From: CAZMGG01 sp964565715
GTDB lineage: Bacteria > Planctomycetota > UBA1135 > UBA2386
NCBI GenBank assembly: GCA_964565715.1
Contig: CAZMGG010000121.1
Span: 1-16,814, forward strand
Direction: 5' to 3'
Length of the DNA: 16,814 nucleotides
Shown: piece by piece, positions 15,856-16,814 of the stretch
How positions within the stretch are numbered: the stretch's first letter is position 1
Layout: every line of letters begins with the position of its first letter
Made by a program: the position numbers and the translations under genes
The notes under the pieces: model-generated
Seen by the model: the letters and a program-made list of their open reading frames with translations, nothing else
Told to the model about the DNA's origin: nothing
Database searches by the model: none

Positions 15856-16479
15856 CTACGGGTCGCCGCTCGGATTCTGGGCGATCTGCCAGAGCTGCCG
15901 GTAGCGGTCCCGCACGTCCGCGTGCAGTTGCTCGGCGAAGTCCTCCGCGAGGTGGTTCGCCCGGATCAGTTGGATCACATCGGCGTGATCCTGCAGCCGG
16001 TCGGCTGTGTACATGCCACTCGCCACCTTCAGCTCCACCAGCGTCGGCAGCGACACCACCTGCCCCACCGGCATCTGCACCGCCACCAGCGCCGGGTCCG
16101 GGAACGCCAGCCCGCGCGGCTTGCCATCGCCGGGGTAGCGCCCGGTCACCAGCACGTCCACCGGCACGTTGCACACGACATCGCGCATGTGCCGGCCGCC
16201 GGCCACCCGCTCGAGCCAACCGAGCCCAAGGCAGGCAGCCTTGAAGCGTCGCAGGCCGTCCTCGGTCAGCAGCACATCGACATCGCGGGTGACCCGCAGA
16301 TGACCATGCGCACCCACCGCCAGGCCGCCCGCCACCGCGTACGGAATGCCCAACTCGCGCAACTTCGCCTCGAGGCGGCGCGCCGCCTCCTGGACCTGGG
16401 ATTGCCCCATGAAGAACCTCGTCGCTTCGGCGAGGGCCTCCTGGTAGCGCTGCCCGATCACGATCGGATCCGAGGACAT
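15856..16479 (-). CDS. Nucleotidyltransferase-fold protein (AbiEii/MNT-like)
   Basis: 207 residues from the ATG at 16479. The core pattern YAVAGGLAVGAHGHLRVTRDVDVLL (47-70) gives the nucleotidyltransferase GG (51-52) and metal-binding DxD (Asp66, Asp68). Downstream segments VPVDVLVTG and LPTLVELKVASGMYTADRLQDHADVIQLIRA fit the same superfamily, in which a Lys and an Asp follow the core. Members include antibiotic nucleotidyltransferases and the toxin or antitoxin parts of AbiE- and MNT/HEPN-type systems. No AbiEi or HEPN partner is adjacent, so it is an orphan in this window and its substrate is unknown. The frame stays open further upstream, but this start lies just before the conserved domain. 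Confidence 0.72.
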   Translation of the reverse strand: MSSDPIVIGQRYQEALAEATRFFMGQSQVQEAARRLEAKLRELGIPYAVAGGLAVGAHGHLRVTRDVDVLLTEDGLRRFKAACLGLGWLERVAGGRHMRDVVCNVPVDVLVTGRYPGDGKPRGLAFPDPALVAVQMPVGQVVSLPTLVELKVASGMYTADRLQDHADVIQLIRANHLAEDFAEQLHADVRDRYRQLWQIAQNPSGDP

Positions 16480-16563
16480 GACCACATCATGAAGCCCCAG
16501 AGGCTGTGGAACGAGGGGGGGCAATCCGGCGAGCCGGCTGCAGGATCCCCGACAGCACCGCCC

Positions 16564-16814
16564 TCATCCCGATGGCAACAAGGGGGCCCGGATCGGTGGA
16601 GAAACCGCACATTCCAGGGCCCGCGCCAGGTCCCCGGCCAGGTCCCCGGGATCCTCCACCCCCACCGACAGCCGCAGCAGCCCGTCGGTGATCCCCGCCC
16701 GCGCCCGCGCGTCTTCGCTCATCGACGCGTGGGTCATCGTCGCCGGGTGCGCCACCAGGCTCTCGACGCCGCCGAGCGACTCGGCCAGCGAGAACAGCCG
16801 CAGCCGCGCGAGGA
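16564..16814 (-). CDS. Cystathionine gamma-synthase/lyase-type PLP enzyme, C-terminal part
   Basis: About 83 codons, cut by the right window edge at its 5' side. The visible segment LFSLAESLGGVESLVAHPAT, MTHASMSEDARARAGITDGL and LRLSVGVEDPGDLAGDLARAL is the highly conserved end of the Cys/Met-metabolism PLP family (MetB, MetC, MetZ, CGL). The Ser of SLGGVES and the Arg of LRLSVG are the substrate-carboxylate contacts typical of the family. Which reaction it performs cannot be decided without the active-site lysine region. About 15 residues after the last helix are not conserved. Confidence 0.88.
   Translation of the reverse strand, partial: LARLRLFSLAESLGGVESLVAHPATMTHASMSEDARARAGITDGLLRLSVGVEDPGDLAGDLARALECAVSPPIRAPLLPSG

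Noticed and set aside
15856..16479. Complete toxin-antitoxin or abortive-infection system
   Set aside because: Only a nucleotidyltransferase-fold protein is present; no partner gene lies beside it on either side.

Overview
The window is about 16.8 kb of very GC-rich bacterial DNA with two runs of ten N (259-268 and 3534-3543), so it is a scaffold, probably from a metagenome or draft assembly. The organism is most likely a high-GC planctomycete-like bacterium. This is an inference from the FHA/sigma-54 gene style, the secreted thioredoxin-fold proteins, and the C-terminal beta-rich tail on the di-heme peroxidase. UGA is an ordinary stop here: the mutB-like, meaB-like, pcrA-like, ATL and peroxidase genes all end with it.

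The main discovery is a set of three in-frame UGA codons in two thioredoxin-fold genes. Each UGA sits exactly at the first cysteine of a CxxC redox motif: U-P-P-C in the gene at 2454-3434, then U-S-P-C and U-G-W-C in the gene at 12646-13689. In every case the reading frame continues on the other side with the rest of the thioredoxin fold. Each UGA is also followed by a stem-loop whose apical loop begins 17-24 nt downstream, as expected of a bacterial SECIS. I read them as two exported selenoproteins, one with two separate selenocysteine-bearing thioredoxin domains. Ordinary gene calling would break them into five fragments.

Layout. 1-5201 (+): the end of a methylmalonyl-CoA mutase small subunit (cut by a gap), the large subunit with its B12 domain, the first selenoprotein, a MeaB-type GTPase that looks after the mutase, and a GNAT acetyltransferase overlapping meaB by 4 nt. 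This is a propionate/methylmalonyl-CoA segment with a redox selenoprotein inserted between mutase and chaperone. 5213-12536 (-): in transcription order a PcrA/UvrD helicase, an overlapping sigma-54 activator made of the AAA+ domain with almost nothing else, a large protein built as FHA-like domain, membrane helix and outside CAP domain, and a second protein with an FHA-like domain, membrane helix and outside helical region. The last three look like an envelope-spanning signalling set. 12646-13689 (+): the double selenoprotein, divergent from pcrA. 13709-14065 (-): an alkyltransferase-like protein with Trp in place of the reactive Cys. 14208-15854 (+): a di-heme cytochrome c peroxidase/MauG-like protein. 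15856-16479 (-): a nucleotidyltransferase-fold protein. 16564-16814 (-): the C-terminal end of a cystathionine gamma-synthase/lyase-type PLP enzyme.

The neighbourhoods of both N runs carry assembly problems: a heptamer repeat and reading-frame break at the first, and a degraded second copy of a 43-nt stretch plus a C/G homopolymer at the second. No tRNA, rRNA, CRISPR array or insertion sequence was seen. Genes for making or inserting selenocysteine (selA, selB, selC, selD) are not in the window.
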